Shown here piece after piece: positions 1 through 8,293 of a stretch of 64,000 bases of DNA (its first letter is position 1; each line of letters opens with the position of its first letter). The notes beneath the pieces are model-generated. The model was not told the DNA's origin. It did no database searches and saw nothing but the letters and a program-made list of their open reading frames with translations. Location: NCBI RefSeq assembly GCF_019468465.1, contig NZ_CP080519.1:7867001-7931000 (forward strand). Direction: 5' to 3'. The position numbers and the translations under genes were made by a program. The DNA is from Amycolatopsis sp. DSM 110486. Its GTDB lineage: Bacteria; Actinomycetota; Actinomycetes; Mycobacteriales; Pseudonocardiaceae.

Positions 1-1
1 C

Positions 2-676
2 CGCGGCCGCAACGCCGACGGCACCTGGATGGGTGACGGCGACGGCTGCATCGAGAGCAATCCGGAGCAGCAGGGCTGGTTCGTGCCGCACGACGTCGGC
101 GGCCTGGTGAAGCTCGCGGGCGGACGGGCGGCGTTCGTCGAGCGCCTCAACGGCATCTTCGAGAAGACGCCGCCGGAGGTGATGATGAAGTGGAACGAGT
201 TCTACAACCACAGCAACGAGCCCGTGCAGCAGATGCCCTTCATGTTCACCTACGCGGGTGCGCCGTGGCTCACCCAGCAGTGGTCCCGGTACGTCTGCGA
301 ACACGCCTACCGGACCGGCCCGACCGGCCTCGCGGGCAACGACGACGCCGGCCAGATGTCGGCCTGGTACGTTCTCGCCGCGGCGGGTTTCTACCCCGTG
401 TCGCCCGCGAGCGGCGTGTACATCCTCGGCAGCCCCGTCTTCGACCGCACGCGCTTCACGACAGGCCACGGCCGGACGTTCACCGTGCGCGCGATCGGCA
501 ACTCGCCGCCGAACGTCTACATCACGTCGGCGACACTGAACGGAAAGCCGTTGCACCGCGCCTGGATCACCCACGACGAGGTGATTCGGGGCGGCGAACT
601 GGTACTCCGCATGAGCGCGACGCCGAACCAGTCCTGGGGTGCGGCCGCGTTGCCGCCTTCACTCACGCCGGCGTGA
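2..676 (+). CDS. GH92 family alpha-mannosidase, C-terminal part (5' end outside window)
   Basis: This is the C-terminal 224 codons of a glycoside hydrolase family 92 enzyme. The family are calcium-dependent exo-alpha-mannosidases, usually secreted. The frame is open from base 2 to TGA at 674-676. Family signatures are clear: a GWFVPHDVGGL block near the left edge, YNHSNEPVQQ (a conserved Asn-Glu-Pro), then GNDDAGQMSAW followed by the GFYPVSP block. The acidic DD and Gln residues there belong to the catalytic and calcium site in characterised members. A short beta-sandwich tail ends the protein. The start, and any signal peptide, lie left of the window. The family call is secure; linkage specificity cannot be read here. 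Confidence 0.93.
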   Translation, partial: RGRNADGTWMGDGDGCIESNPEQQGWFVPHDVGGLVKLAGGRAAFVERLNGIFEKTPPEVMMKWNEFYNHSNEPVQQMPFMFTYAGAPWLTQQWSRYVCEHAYRTGPTGLAGNDDAGQMSAWYVLAAAGFYPVSPASGVYILGSPVFDRTRFTTGHGRTFTVRAIGNSPPNVYITSATLNGKPLHRAWITHDEVIRGGELVLRMSATPNQSWGAAALPPSLTPA

Positions 677-686
677 GGGGGCCCTG

Positions 687-2006
687 CTAGCGGTCCTCGC
701 CCGTTTCTTGTTGTGCTTCAAGCTTTTCCACGACGCGATCCGTGGCTTCCTCGCCGTGGGCGTGCACCAGCGACAGGTAGAACAACACCGGCGCCGCGGG
801 AGCCCACGAGTCGCGGCGGTCGGGTCGGAGCAGGTACTCGATCGTCGGCTGCGGCTCGAACTCCACGTACTCGAATCCCCGGTGCTCCCAGGCGTCCTGG
901 ACGCCGCGGCCGAGGTTGTTCTCGAACTGCTGGCGGGTCATCGTGCGCAGGTTCGCCAGGAACAGGCAACACCACTGGGAGTTCGACGTGACGACGGCGA
1001 ACGCGAGGAGCTTGAGGTCGTAGTGATCGGGCCTGAGCCGCAGCTCTTCCTTCAACCCGCGCTCGGCGGCGCGAAAGAGGTTGGGCGGCCCGTGTCGCCC
1101 GTCGAGTTTCCTTTGCAGCCCTTCGTTGGCCGAGGAGTTCCACTCGCCTTTGCCCACCCCAACCCGGCCGCTGCGCCGTGCGACGACGAGCCACCCGTCG
1201 GCCGTGACGACGGCGACGTTGAGGCCGAAGCTGGAGCGCATGAAGTCCGGGGTGTCCTGGGGGTCGCGGCCGTCGAGGTAGAGGCTGCGGAGGGTGTCGC
1301 CGCCGGGGAGGGGTTCGTCGAGTTGCTGGGTGGCAAGGAAAGTGACGTAGTCGGAGTAGGTGAAGTGGATCGTGACCTCGGAGAGTTCTTCGGGGCCGCG
1401 GCGGTTCACCACGAAATCGTGGACCGCGTAGCGAAGCAAGGCCTCGTGGTACTCGAGCCCCTTTTTGCGGCGGTCTTCCTGCTCCTCGCGGAGCTTTTCC
1501 CTTCGATAGGCGACTATGGCCGGAAGAGAAACCGCCCGGGGCGTGACGAGAACGTGCACATCACTTTCCGCGATCTCCCGCTCCCCGTTGCCTTCCAGTA
1601 GTTGAACACTTGTGCTGAGCGGCCCGATCGAGAACCCAGGAAACACCGTCTTCTCCCGCGATCGCCGCCGGGCGTGGTGATAACTCTCGCGCCACGGCGC
1701 CACCTGCCGTTCGAGCGCCTCCGCCGACGGATGCGCCTTCCTGAGCAACGCCCGGATGACGTCGAAGAGCAACGCCTCGTTGTACCGCTTGGGCTCGTCC
1801 CGGAAAATCTCCCGCGCGGTCCCGTACGCGCATCTGACCGCTTCGGCTGGCACCCCGCGCGCCGCCATTTCCCTCTCCACCAGCGCCGGCAACGCGCGCA
1901 GCCGCACACTCGACCACTCCCGCAAAGCCTGCAACCGGACCGCGAACTCAGACAGCGACCCGGGCCTCCCCGGCGCAGGCGGCTCCCCGAACGGCGCAGT
2001 CGTCAC
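687..2006 (-). CDS. Nudix-like domain protein with N-terminal helical region
   Basis: Protein of about 439 residues. The likely start is GTG at 2006, preceded by GAGGAGGG about 10 bases upstream. The open frame reaches 2177, but the extra N-terminus looks non-coding. Residues 15-50 (SLSEFAVRLQALREW) resemble the N-terminal helix found in many actinobacterial regulators. The middle is helical and charged. Residues about 262-370 look Nudix-like: beta strands NVAVV and LVVARR, and an ERGLKEEL helix resembling the REXXEE core of the Nudix box, although the upstream Gly and Glu spacing is not canonical. Hydrolase activity is therefore uncertain. It is convergent with the GH92 gene, 10 bases away. 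No specific substrate can be assigned. Confidence 0.6.
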   Translation of the reverse strand: MTTAPFGEPPAPGRPGSLSEFAVRLQALREWSSVRLRALPALVEREMAARGVPAEAVRCAYGTAREIFRDEPKRYNEALLFDVIRALLRKAHPSAEALERQVAPWRESYHHARRRSREKTVFPGFSIGPLSTSVQLLEGNGEREIAESDVHVLVTPRAVSLPAIVAYRREKLREEQEDRRKKGLEYHEALLRYAVHDFVVNRRGPEELSEVTIHFTYSDYVTFLATQQLDEPLPGGDTLRSLYLDGRDPQDTPDFMRSSFGLNVAVVTADGWLVVARRSGRVGVGKGEWNSSANEGLQRKLDGRHGPPNLFRAAERGLKEELRLRPDHYDLKLLAFAVVTSNSQWCCLFLANLRTMTRQQFENNLGRGVQDAWEHRGFEYVEFEPQPTIEYLLRPDRRDSWAPAAPVLFYLSLVHAHGEEATDRVVEKLEAQQETGEDR

Positions 2007-2257
2007 AGCCGGCCCCCTCCTCACCCCGGGCGCGGCGCCCGCCGTTGTGCCATGATGCCCGACACCCCGGCCAAGCCGAGATCGTGGCGCTGAGCAGCAC
2101 TGATCGGACTTGGTCGGAAACTTTGCGACCCCGATGCGGTCAAGGCCATCCTGATCAGGCAAGCCGGAAGGGCCCACCGCATCGGAACCACCGACGGGTT
2201 TCAGCCCCTTCTGTCGACCATTCTTCGCCCACCACGCGAATCCGATCGGGGTGAACC

Positions 2258-2578
2258 ATGAACACCCTCACGCCCACCCAAATCCTCGTCGCCGTCACGA
2301 TCCTGCTCGCACTCGCCTGGGCCTGGTGGTCCGGCGCCCGCCGCGCCAGGGCCGCCGCCGAGGCCGCCCGAACCCGCACCCGCCTGATCTCCCTGACCGG
2401 CCGCGTCCTGCTCAACGCCGGCCTCCTCGTCACGGTCCAGTGGGCCGTCATCGCCAACGCCACCAGCACTTGGCTCCTGCTCGCCGTCCTCGGCCTGCCC
2501 GCCCTCTTCGCCGCCTACGCCCTCACCCGCGCCACCACGATCACCACCCTCGCCCCACCCACCCGCGACAGCCACTGA
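2258..2578 (+). CDS. Small three-helix membrane protein
   Basis: Protein of 106 residues starting ATG at 2258. Hydrophobic segments lie at about residues 8-25, 46-66 and 70-90, separated by an Arg/Ala-rich cytoplasmic loop (residues 27-43). No known family is recognised. Codon use matches the neighbours, with heavy third-position C. The gene is divergent from the Nudix-like gene and is followed by an independent gene about 100 bases downstream. It is probably a real lineage-restricted inner-membrane protein. Function is unknown. Confidence 0.6.
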   Translation: MNTLTPTQILVAVTILLALAWAWWSGARRARAAAEAARTRTRLISLTGRVLLNAGLLVTVQWAVIANATSTWLLLAVLGLPALFAAYALTRATTITTLAPPTRDSH

Positions 2579-2680
2579 CCGCGAGCCGCTCGGGTGAACC
2601 GCACGGCAAGTCCCCGCCCGCAGTAACGATGTCCGCGGATCGTCGATGAGGAGGCGACGACGTTTTCTGGGGGCAAGCAC

Positions 2681-3658
2681 GTGGAAGAGGAAGACCTGCT
2701 CGACTCCCACCCGGATCTGGTGGATCCGGAGTGGCGCAAGCGGGCGGAGGCCGGCGCGCGGGTGGGGGCGAGGAAGGACCGCCGGAAGGTGCGCAAGCAG
2801 CGGCGCGCACCGCTGCGGCGGCCGAGGGGGCGGTGGTGGGGCGCGACGCTCGTCCTCCTCGTCCTCGGGGTGACGGTGTCGGCGATCGTGCTCGTGGGGA
2901 GCCGGCCCGGAGCCGAGCCGGCTGCGCCCAATCCGACGGCGGTGCCGATTCTCGCGCGCGTCGATCTGGCGCGGCCGTACGACCGGACGCCCGCCGAGAA
3001 GTGGGCCAAGGGCTTCGACGGGATCGCCACCACCGCGACCGGGGCGGTTAAGGCCGAAGTGGCCGCGGACGCCTACGCGCAGGTCAAGCGCGCGATCTTC
3101 GCCGCGCGGCTCGAACCCGCCGTCGTGACGGGGCATGACCCCAGGGCCTTCCTGGCGCAGCTGGCGCCGGACGCGCGGCCGTGGATCGCGTCGAAGGTGG
3201 CGGAGCACGACAAGGGCCTGCTGCCGTACGTGACCGAGATCGCCGACGGATACCGCCTGCTCGACGCGGGCCCGCGTATCTTCGGCACCCTGACCGCGCA
3301 CCCCGGGGTGAAGCCGGGGGAGCTGGCCGTGGACGCGAAGTACGTGGTCGCCTACGCGTTCGACGACCCCCACCCCGGCGAGCTGACGGGGCCGGGGCAG
3401 ATCGTCAGCTTCGTGCGCGTGGACGAGAACTACGTGCTCCGCAGCGGCACGAGCTTCAGCAAAACCAGCCAGGGTCTCTGGATCGACGGCGAGCACAGCG
3501 CGTTCTCCTCCGTCGGCTGCGCCGCCGCGAAGACGGGCTTCCTCGCACCCGGCTACGCCAACCCGCCCGTCGGCCCGGCGCCCGCGGGCGACCAGGACGC
3601 GCCCGGCTACTACGACCCGAAGTACCCGGTGCCGACCCTCGACGGCTGCCAGGACTGA
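2681..3658 (+). CDS. Membrane-anchored extracytoplasmic protein, unknown function
   Basis: Protein of 325 residues with GTG start at 2681. The N-terminal 50 residues are acidic then very basic (KDRRKVRKQRR). One transmembrane segment follows at about residues 52-72 (GATLVLLVLGVTVSAIVLVG), then about 250 residues predicted outside the membrane. This arrangement suits a type II anchored cell-surface protein. The outer domain contains two cysteines (VGCAAAK and the C-terminal DGCQD) that could form a disulfide. No catalytic motif is recognised. Similar anchored proteins are common in Pseudonocardiaceae genomes, but I cannot name a family. Confidence 0.7.
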   Translation: MEEEDLLDSHPDLVDPEWRKRAEAGARVGARKDRRKVRKQRRAPLRRPRGRWWGATLVLLVLGVTVSAIVLVGSRPGAEPAAPNPTAVPILARVDLARPYDRTPAEKWAKGFDGIATTATGAVKAEVAADAYAQVKRAIFAARLEPAVVTGHDPRAFLAQLAPDARPWIASKVAEHDKGLLPYVTEIADGYRLLDAGPRIFGTLTAHPGVKPGELAVDAKYVVAYAFDDPHPGELTGPGQIVSFVRVDENYVLRSGTSFSKTSQGLWIDGEHSAFSSVGCAAAKTGFLAPGYANPPVGPAPAGDQDAPGYYDPKYPVPTLDGCQD

Positions 3659-4025
3659 CCCGGACGAGTCACCGCGTGCCGTCGAACCGGCGGAACAGGA
3701 CCACCGGCCGGTCGGCGATCCGGGCCGCTGCGGAAGATCGAGTGCTGCCAACGCATCTCGCTGCGGTCGCGGGAATCGTCAGCATGCGGATGTAAATCGG
3801 ACCGGCCGAGGTGTGCTGTCAAGTAGTCAGATGAAGGGACGTCCTGGGGGAGTGGCCGGCCGGGGCCGCAATGTCGTCCGTATGCAGAGAAACTCGACGG
3901 CGGCTCAAAGGGGCAGGCACCGCTGGACGAAAGTCACCCGGACGGGGGTCTGTTGGCCGTCTCGCGCGCAGGTCCGCTGCGATTACAGTCCGAGGTGCCG
4001 GCAGACCGACGAAGGCGGGGAACCC
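3659..4025. other. Intergenic region upstream of the universal stress protein gene
   Basis: 367 bases without a supported gene. A 38-codon minus-strand frame (3669-3785) and several plus-strand frames are open, but none has a ribosome site or recognisable product. A perfect 8-base palindrome, GGACGTCC, sits at 3837-3844. The region most likely holds the promoter of the downstream stress gene. No clear -10/-35 pair stands out. Confidence 0.4.
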
Positions 4026-4940
4026 ATGGCAAGCGCGTCCACCGATCTGGTCGTCGGGGTCGACGGGAGCGAGTCGTCGCTGATGGCGGCGCGCTGGGCC
4101 GCGCGGATGGCCCGCGAGCGCCGCGTGGGCCTGCGGCTCGTGCACGCCGTGGACGAGATCCCCGTGACGTACCCGCACGCCGCGCCGACCTACGAGGACG
4201 CGCAGCGGGTCGTCGGCGAGCGCGGCGAGCGGGTGCTCAGCCGGGCGCGGGCGGCCGTCGCGGAGGTGGCGCCGGAGCTGGCCGCCGAGGCCGTGCTGCG
4301 GCCGGAACAGCCGGCGTCGGCCCTGCGCGCCGAGTCCGCGTCGGCGGGGATGCTGATCCTCGGGTCGACGGGGCTGCACCGGCTCGGCCGGTTCGTGCTG
4401 GGCTCGGTGTCGGTCTCGCTTGCTTCGCACGCGGAGTGTCCGGTCGCGTTCGTGCGTCCCCACGTCGCCGAGGACGCGCCGCCGGTGGACGGCCCGGTCG
4501 TGGTCGGTGTGGACGCCACGCCGATCGGGGAGGACGCGATCGGCGTCGCCTTCGAGGAGGCGTCGTGGCGCCGGACTCCGCTCGTCGCCGTGCACTGCTG
4601 GAAGGAAGGGTTCCTCGCGTCGGTGTTCGAGGAGTCCGGCTCGTCCGCCGACGCCGACGCGATCGAGGCCCAGGAGCGGGAACTGCTCGCGCAGCGGCTC
4701 GCCGGGTGGCAGGCGAAGTACCCCGACGTGCAGGTCGAGCGCCTGGTCGTGAAGGAGAAGCCGGCCGACGGCCTGCTCGACTGGGCCGATCGCGCGCAAC
4801 TGCTGGTCGTCGGCAGCCGTGGGCGCGGCGGGCTCGCCGGCCTGGCGCTCGGATCGACCAGCCAGAGCCTGATCTCGTACGCGCTGTGCCCCGTCCTGGT
4901 CGTGCGCGGAAACCGTCCGGCGGCGTCGCAGGACGAATAA
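4026..4940 (+). CDS. Universal stress protein, tandem UspA domains
   Basis: Protein of 304 residues with two UspA domains (about 5-145 and 155-297). The ATG at 4026 is preceded by GAAGGCGGGG. The open frame extends further upstream, but only from this ATG does a UspA strand begin (DLVVGVDGS). Both domains keep the nucleotide-binding signature G-x2-G-x9-G-S/T: GSTGLHRLGRFVLGS in the first and GSRGRGGLAGLALGS in the second. ATP binding is therefore likely. The family supports survival under hypoxia, starvation or redox stress in actinobacteria. The gene stands alone with a long upstream region. Confidence 0.93.
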   Translation: MASASTDLVVGVDGSESSLMAARWAARMARERRVGLRLVHAVDEIPVTYPHAAPTYEDAQRVVGERGERVLSRARAAVAEVAPELAAEAVLRPEQPASALRAESASAGMLILGSTGLHRLGRFVLGSVSVSLASHAECPVAFVRPHVAEDAPPVDGPVVVGVDATPIGEDAIGVAFEEASWRRTPLVAVHCWKEGFLASVFEESGSSADADAIEAQERELLAQRLAGWQAKYPDVQVERLVVKEKPADGLLDWADRAQLLVVGSRGRGGLAGLALGSTSQSLISYALCPVLVVRGNRPAASQDE

Positions 4941-5076
4941 CGGATTCCCCGAAGTCGGCCCGGCGGGCCCGCTGCCGTCGCTACGATCGACGCGCTTCGC
5001 TGCCCGCCGCACCGCGGCGCCCTGGCACAGGCGAGCTCGTGGCCCGTGTCGCGGACGTCGAGGTTCCGACCCTGGA

Positions 5077-6627
5077 GTGTCCACTGTGGAAACAACCGAT
5101 CCGGGGTCGATGCGCGACGCCATGCTCCGGGCGGTGCGCAATCGTGCGTCCGACGACGCGTTCGACCCGCACGCCGAGCTGCGCGAAGTGCTGGCACCAC
5201 TTGGTTTCACGCCCGAGGACAGCGGCGGCGCCATCACCTTCCTCAAACGCGACCCGCTCCTGCCCAGCTCGATCCGCATCGGCGGGGCGGCGGCTGTCGC
5301 GCTGACCCAGCAATCGGTGCTCGCCGCGAAGCTGTGGCGCATGCGCGCAGGGCTGGGTCAGGACATCACCGTCGATCTGGGCCAGGCCATTCGCCGGCTC
5401 GCCCCGGCGTCGGAGCTGCGGTGGGAGACGCTCAACGGCTACCCCGCCGACATGGCCGACCGGCTCGTCGGTTCCTACCTCGGCTTCTACCCCACGCGCG
5501 ACGGCCGCCACGTCATCCCCGCGAACATCTACCCCGGCCTGAAGTCGAAGATGCTCGCAGTCCTGGACTGCGCGGACAGCCCCGAAGCGCTCGGCCGCGC
5601 GATCGCCCGGCACACCGCCGACGAGCTGGAGGAGCTGGGGGAGCGGCACGGCATCGTGTTCGCGAAGGTCCGCAGCGTCGAGGAGTTCGTGGCCGAGCCG
5701 GTGTTCGAGCACCTCGCCTCGCGGCCGCTGATCGAGATCGAGAAGGTCGCGGACACCCCGCCCGAACCGTTGCCCGACTGGGGCACGCAACCGCTGTCCG
5801 GCATCCGCGCGCTGGGCATGGGCCACGTCATCGCGGGCGCGGGCATCGGCCGCTCGCTGGCCGCGCTGGGCGCCGACGTGCTCAACGTCTGGCGCGTCCT
5901 GGAGTTCGAGATGGACTCGCTGGTCGCCACGGCCAACGTGGGCGTCCGCTCGACCCGCCTCAACGTCCGCGGCACCGACGGCCAGGCCACGCTGCACGCC
6001 CTCCTGCGCGACGCCGACGTCTTCTACGCCAACCGCCGCCCCGGCCTGCTCACCGAGCTCGGTGTCGACGCCCACCAGGCCATCGGCCTGCGGCCCGGCC
6101 TCGTCCACGTCACCGCCAGCTGCCACGGCGACACCGGCCCGTGGGCGAACCGCGTGGGCTTCGACCAGGTCGCCGGCACCGTCACGGGCATGGTCGCCGC
6201 CGAAGGCACGCTGGACCAGCCGAAACTCCCGCCGACGTCGATCATCAACGACTACCTCGTCGCCTGGCTGGGCGCCACGGGCGCGTTGGCCGCGCTCATC
6301 CGCCGCGCCACCGAGGGCGGCAGCTACCGCGTCCACGTCTCCCTCACGCGCGCCGCCATGTGGGCGAGCACCCTCGGCTTCTTCGACTGGGGCTACGTCC
6401 ACCGCGCCGTCGGCAGCGGGGGAGAGCACGAGCTGCTGGACCCGCAGCTGTTCACGTCGCTCACGCCGCTCGGGCTGTACCAAGGGGTCACGGAGAACGT
6501 CACGCTCTCGCGGACCCCGCACCACTACCTGAACGTGCTCTCGCCCCGCGGCGCCGACCAGCCGGCGTGGCTGCCCAAGCCACGGCAGGTGGACGTCGCG
6601 GCGCTTGCGAAGGCGCTCAACCGCTGA
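5077..6627 (+). CDS. Class III (CaiB/BaiF-type) CoA-transferase
   Basis: Protein of 516 residues. The start is GTG at 5077; GTG at 5086 is an alternative and neither has a strong ribosome site. It belongs to family III CoA-transferases, which move CoA between carboxylic acids through an aspartyl-CoA thioester. Recognisable blocks are the GVRSTRLNVRG and DADVFYANRRPG strands and VGFDQVAGTVTGM, where the family's catalytic Asp region lies. It is longer than the usual 400 residues. An N-terminal stretch of about 180 residues looks like a second, partial copy of the fold, as in fused two-half members of the family. The substrate acid is not evident from context. Confidence 0.85.
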   Translation: MSTVETTDPGSMRDAMLRAVRNRASDDAFDPHAELREVLAPLGFTPEDSGGAITFLKRDPLLPSSIRIGGAAAVALTQQSVLAAKLWRMRAGLGQDITVDLGQAIRRLAPASELRWETLNGYPADMADRLVGSYLGFYPTRDGRHVIPANIYPGLKSKMLAVLDCADSPEALGRAIARHTADELEELGERHGIVFAKVRSVEEFVAEPVFEHLASRPLIEIEKVADTPPEPLPDWGTQPLSGIRALGMGHVIAGAGIGRSLAALGADVLNVWRVLEFEMDSLVATANVGVRSTRLNVRGTDGQATLHALLRDADVFYANRRPGLLTELGVDAHQAIGLRPGLVHVTASCHGDTGPWANRVGFDQVAGTVTGMVAAEGTLDQPKLPPTSIINDYLVAWLGATGALAALIRRATEGGSYRVHVSLTRAAMWASTLGFFDWGYVHRAVGSGGEHELLDPQLFTSLTPLGLYQGVTENVTLSRTPHHYLNVLSPRGADQPAWLPKPRQVDVAALAKALNR

Positions 6628-6716
6628 ACCCGGACTTTCCGTACGCCTCGGCGAGGATCCGAACCGCAAACCTTGGAACCAGCGCCGCCGCCGAACGGCC
6701 CGGTGCGCCCGCGCCG

Positions 6717-7925
6717 TCAGAACCAGTGCAGGCAGTGCGGCTCTCGCTCCGCGCGGAACAGCGCGTCGGCGACACCGGCGGCTTCGGGGTGGTGCGCGTG
6801 GACGTGGCCGGCGCGCACGAGGGTGCTCGGGGTGGTGCCGCCGAGGTAGAGGGAGCCGAGGTCGCGCACGTCGAGGGACAGGTCGGGCGCGCGGTCCGTG
6901 GGGACGCACTCGGCCTTGCCGTCGCGGACGGTCAGGAGGTGGCGGCCGCGCTCGTCGAGGAAGGGGTCGGTGACGTCGAGGACCAGCTCGCCGTCGGTGA
7001 ACCAGCCGCGGGCGGTCAGTGCGCGCGGGACGTCCAGCAGCCGCACCCACAGCCAGTCGTCGTCGCTCGCCGTGCCGGCGCGGAAGTCCGCGAGCTGCCA
7101 GCGCAGCGGGTGCCACGGCGGGACGTGCTTGAACACCACGCGCGTGACCAGGTCGTGGCCGAGCACGAACCGGGCCAGGGCGGTGAAGACGGCGTCGTCG
7201 GTGGCGATGGTTTCGTCGACGGTCAGCGTGCCGGGCTCGACGAGCGAATAGCTGGCGTACCCGTCCGGGGTCCCGTCGGCATCCCGGTGCACGGCGAGGT
7301 ACCGCGGCGCCGCGGTGATCGGGGGCTGGCCCGCGCGCAACGCCCACCACCGGTGCGGCCGCGACAACGCGCCGGGCTGCGCGCGGCGGTAGCGGTCGTA
7401 GACGTCTTCCAGCAGCTCGACGCACTCGTCGCGCTTCAGCACCTCGACCGAGCCGGTGTCGGCCGGCGCGTGAGCCCGCGGCGCGGCGAGCGCGGCCTGG
7501 TGCCGCGGCACCGTCAGCTGCCCGGTGTAGGTCGCCGGCCCGTAGCCGAAGCGGCCGTAGATCGTGGCCTCCGACGCCAGCAGCACGGACAGGAACTCCC
7601 CGCGCGACCGCAGTTCGGCCAGCTGGTGCCGCATCATCGCGCTCAGCACCCCCTGGCGACGATGCGAAGGGAGCACCCCGACGGACGTGATCCCGGCCGC
7701 CGGCACCACGACCTCGCCCGGCAGCGTGAGCTCGAACGAGTAGGCCGCCGCGGTCCCGACGGGCCGCCCGTCCGCCACGGCCAGCACCCCGCGGTCCATC
7801 TCGAGCGCCGACCACCACAGCCCGCCGCCGCCCTCGGCCGGCGTCTCGGGGAACCGCGCGAACGCGGTGTGGACGGTGTCGACGAAGACGTCGAAGTCTT
7901 GCTCGGTGGTGGCGCGGATTTCCAC
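6717..7925 (-). CDS. Eis-like GNAT family N-acetyltransferase
   Basis: About 402 residues from GTG at 7925 (GGGGAG lies 8 bases upstream); a GTG at 7964 would add 13 residues. The architecture is that of Eis: an N-terminal GNAT domain with the acetyl-CoA loop SVGVLPSHRRQGVLSAMM, a second degenerate GNAT domain, and a C-terminal SCP2-like domain. The chain ends in HWF. In Eis the C-terminal Phe carboxylate acts as the catalytic base, so the terminal Phe fits. Eis enzymes acetylate amino groups on aminoglycosides, polyamines or proteins. The native substrate here is unknown. Confidence 0.9.
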   Translation of the reverse strand: MEIRATTEQDFDVFVDTVHTAFARFPETPAEGGGGLWWSALEMDRGVLAVADGRPVGTAAAYSFELTLPGEVVVPAAGITSVGVLPSHRRQGVLSAMMRHQLAELRSRGEFLSVLLASEATIYGRFGYGPATYTGQLTVPRHQAALAAPRAHAPADTGSVEVLKRDECVELLEDVYDRYRRAQPGALSRPHRWWALRAGQPPITAAPRYLAVHRDADGTPDGYASYSLVEPGTLTVDETIATDDAVFTALARFVLGHDLVTRVVFKHVPPWHPLRWQLADFRAGTASDDDWLWVRLLDVPRALTARGWFTDGELVLDVTDPFLDERGRHLLTVRDGKAECVPTDRAPDLSLDVRDLGSLYLGGTTPSTLVRAGHVHAHHPEAAGVADALFRAEREPHCLHWF

Positions 7926-8293
7926 TGCGGCGGTCTCCCCGGGGTGTCGTGGCTGTCGCGCCACAGTGCAGCGGCGCCGCGGGGCCGGGTCAACCGAATT
8001 ACCGCCCGGCCTGCGGTCAGCCGAGCCCCCGCCTCTCGCGGTGCGCGAGCAACTCCGGCGCGAGGACCACCACGGCGCCGGTTCGACGCTGACGAGGTGC
8101 TCGGCGTCCGCAGCGCGCGGCTCACCGAGACTCGGGTCGCGCCGATCGCTTCGGCCGGCCCGTGCAGACCGCCGGGCAGGACGACCCGGACACGCTCACC
8201 TGGAGGGCCGCCGGTGGTCACGAGCCGATCGCCGCGGCGGGCGGGACGTAGCATGGGCGCGGACGTGTTCTCTCGCGTGGAAGGAACTTCGGG
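7926..8293. other. Intergenic region between divergent eis-like and GT39-like genes
   Basis: 368 bases. On the minus strand, part of 8010-8253 reads like decayed coding sequence: an ATG-led stretch containing RVRVVLPGGLHGPAEAIG, then, in another frame, VVVLAPELLAHRERRGLG and a stop. No single frame is continuous, so no gene is called. The right end holds the ribosome site of the plus-strand gene (AAGGAAC at 8281-8287). Promoters for both flanking genes must lie here but none is obvious. Confidence 0.35.

Noticed and set aside
3669..3785. 38-codon minus-strand frame in the gap before the universal stress gene.
   Set aside because: No ribosome site and no recognisable product; composition is like non-coding antisense DNA.
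3836..3845. GGGAC-GTCCT resembling a DosR/DevR box upstream of the universal stress protein.
   Set aside because: The four-base spacer of the DosR consensus is missing; only a short palindrome remains.
6655..6665. GGATCCGAACC, which on the minus strand resembles a tRNA T-loop (GGTTCGGATCC).
   Set aside because: No matching T-stem, acceptor stem, anticodon arm or CCA can be built around it.
4981..7818. Very long minus-strand open frame opposite the CoA-transferase.
   Set aside because: It is a shadow of strong third-position G/C in the plus-strand gene; the product is Arg/Pro/Ala-rich with no family features.
8010..8253. Minus-strand stretches that look partly coding between the eis-like and GT39-like genes.
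   Set aside because: No single frame is continuous and no family is recognised, so it is noted only in the intergenic entry.
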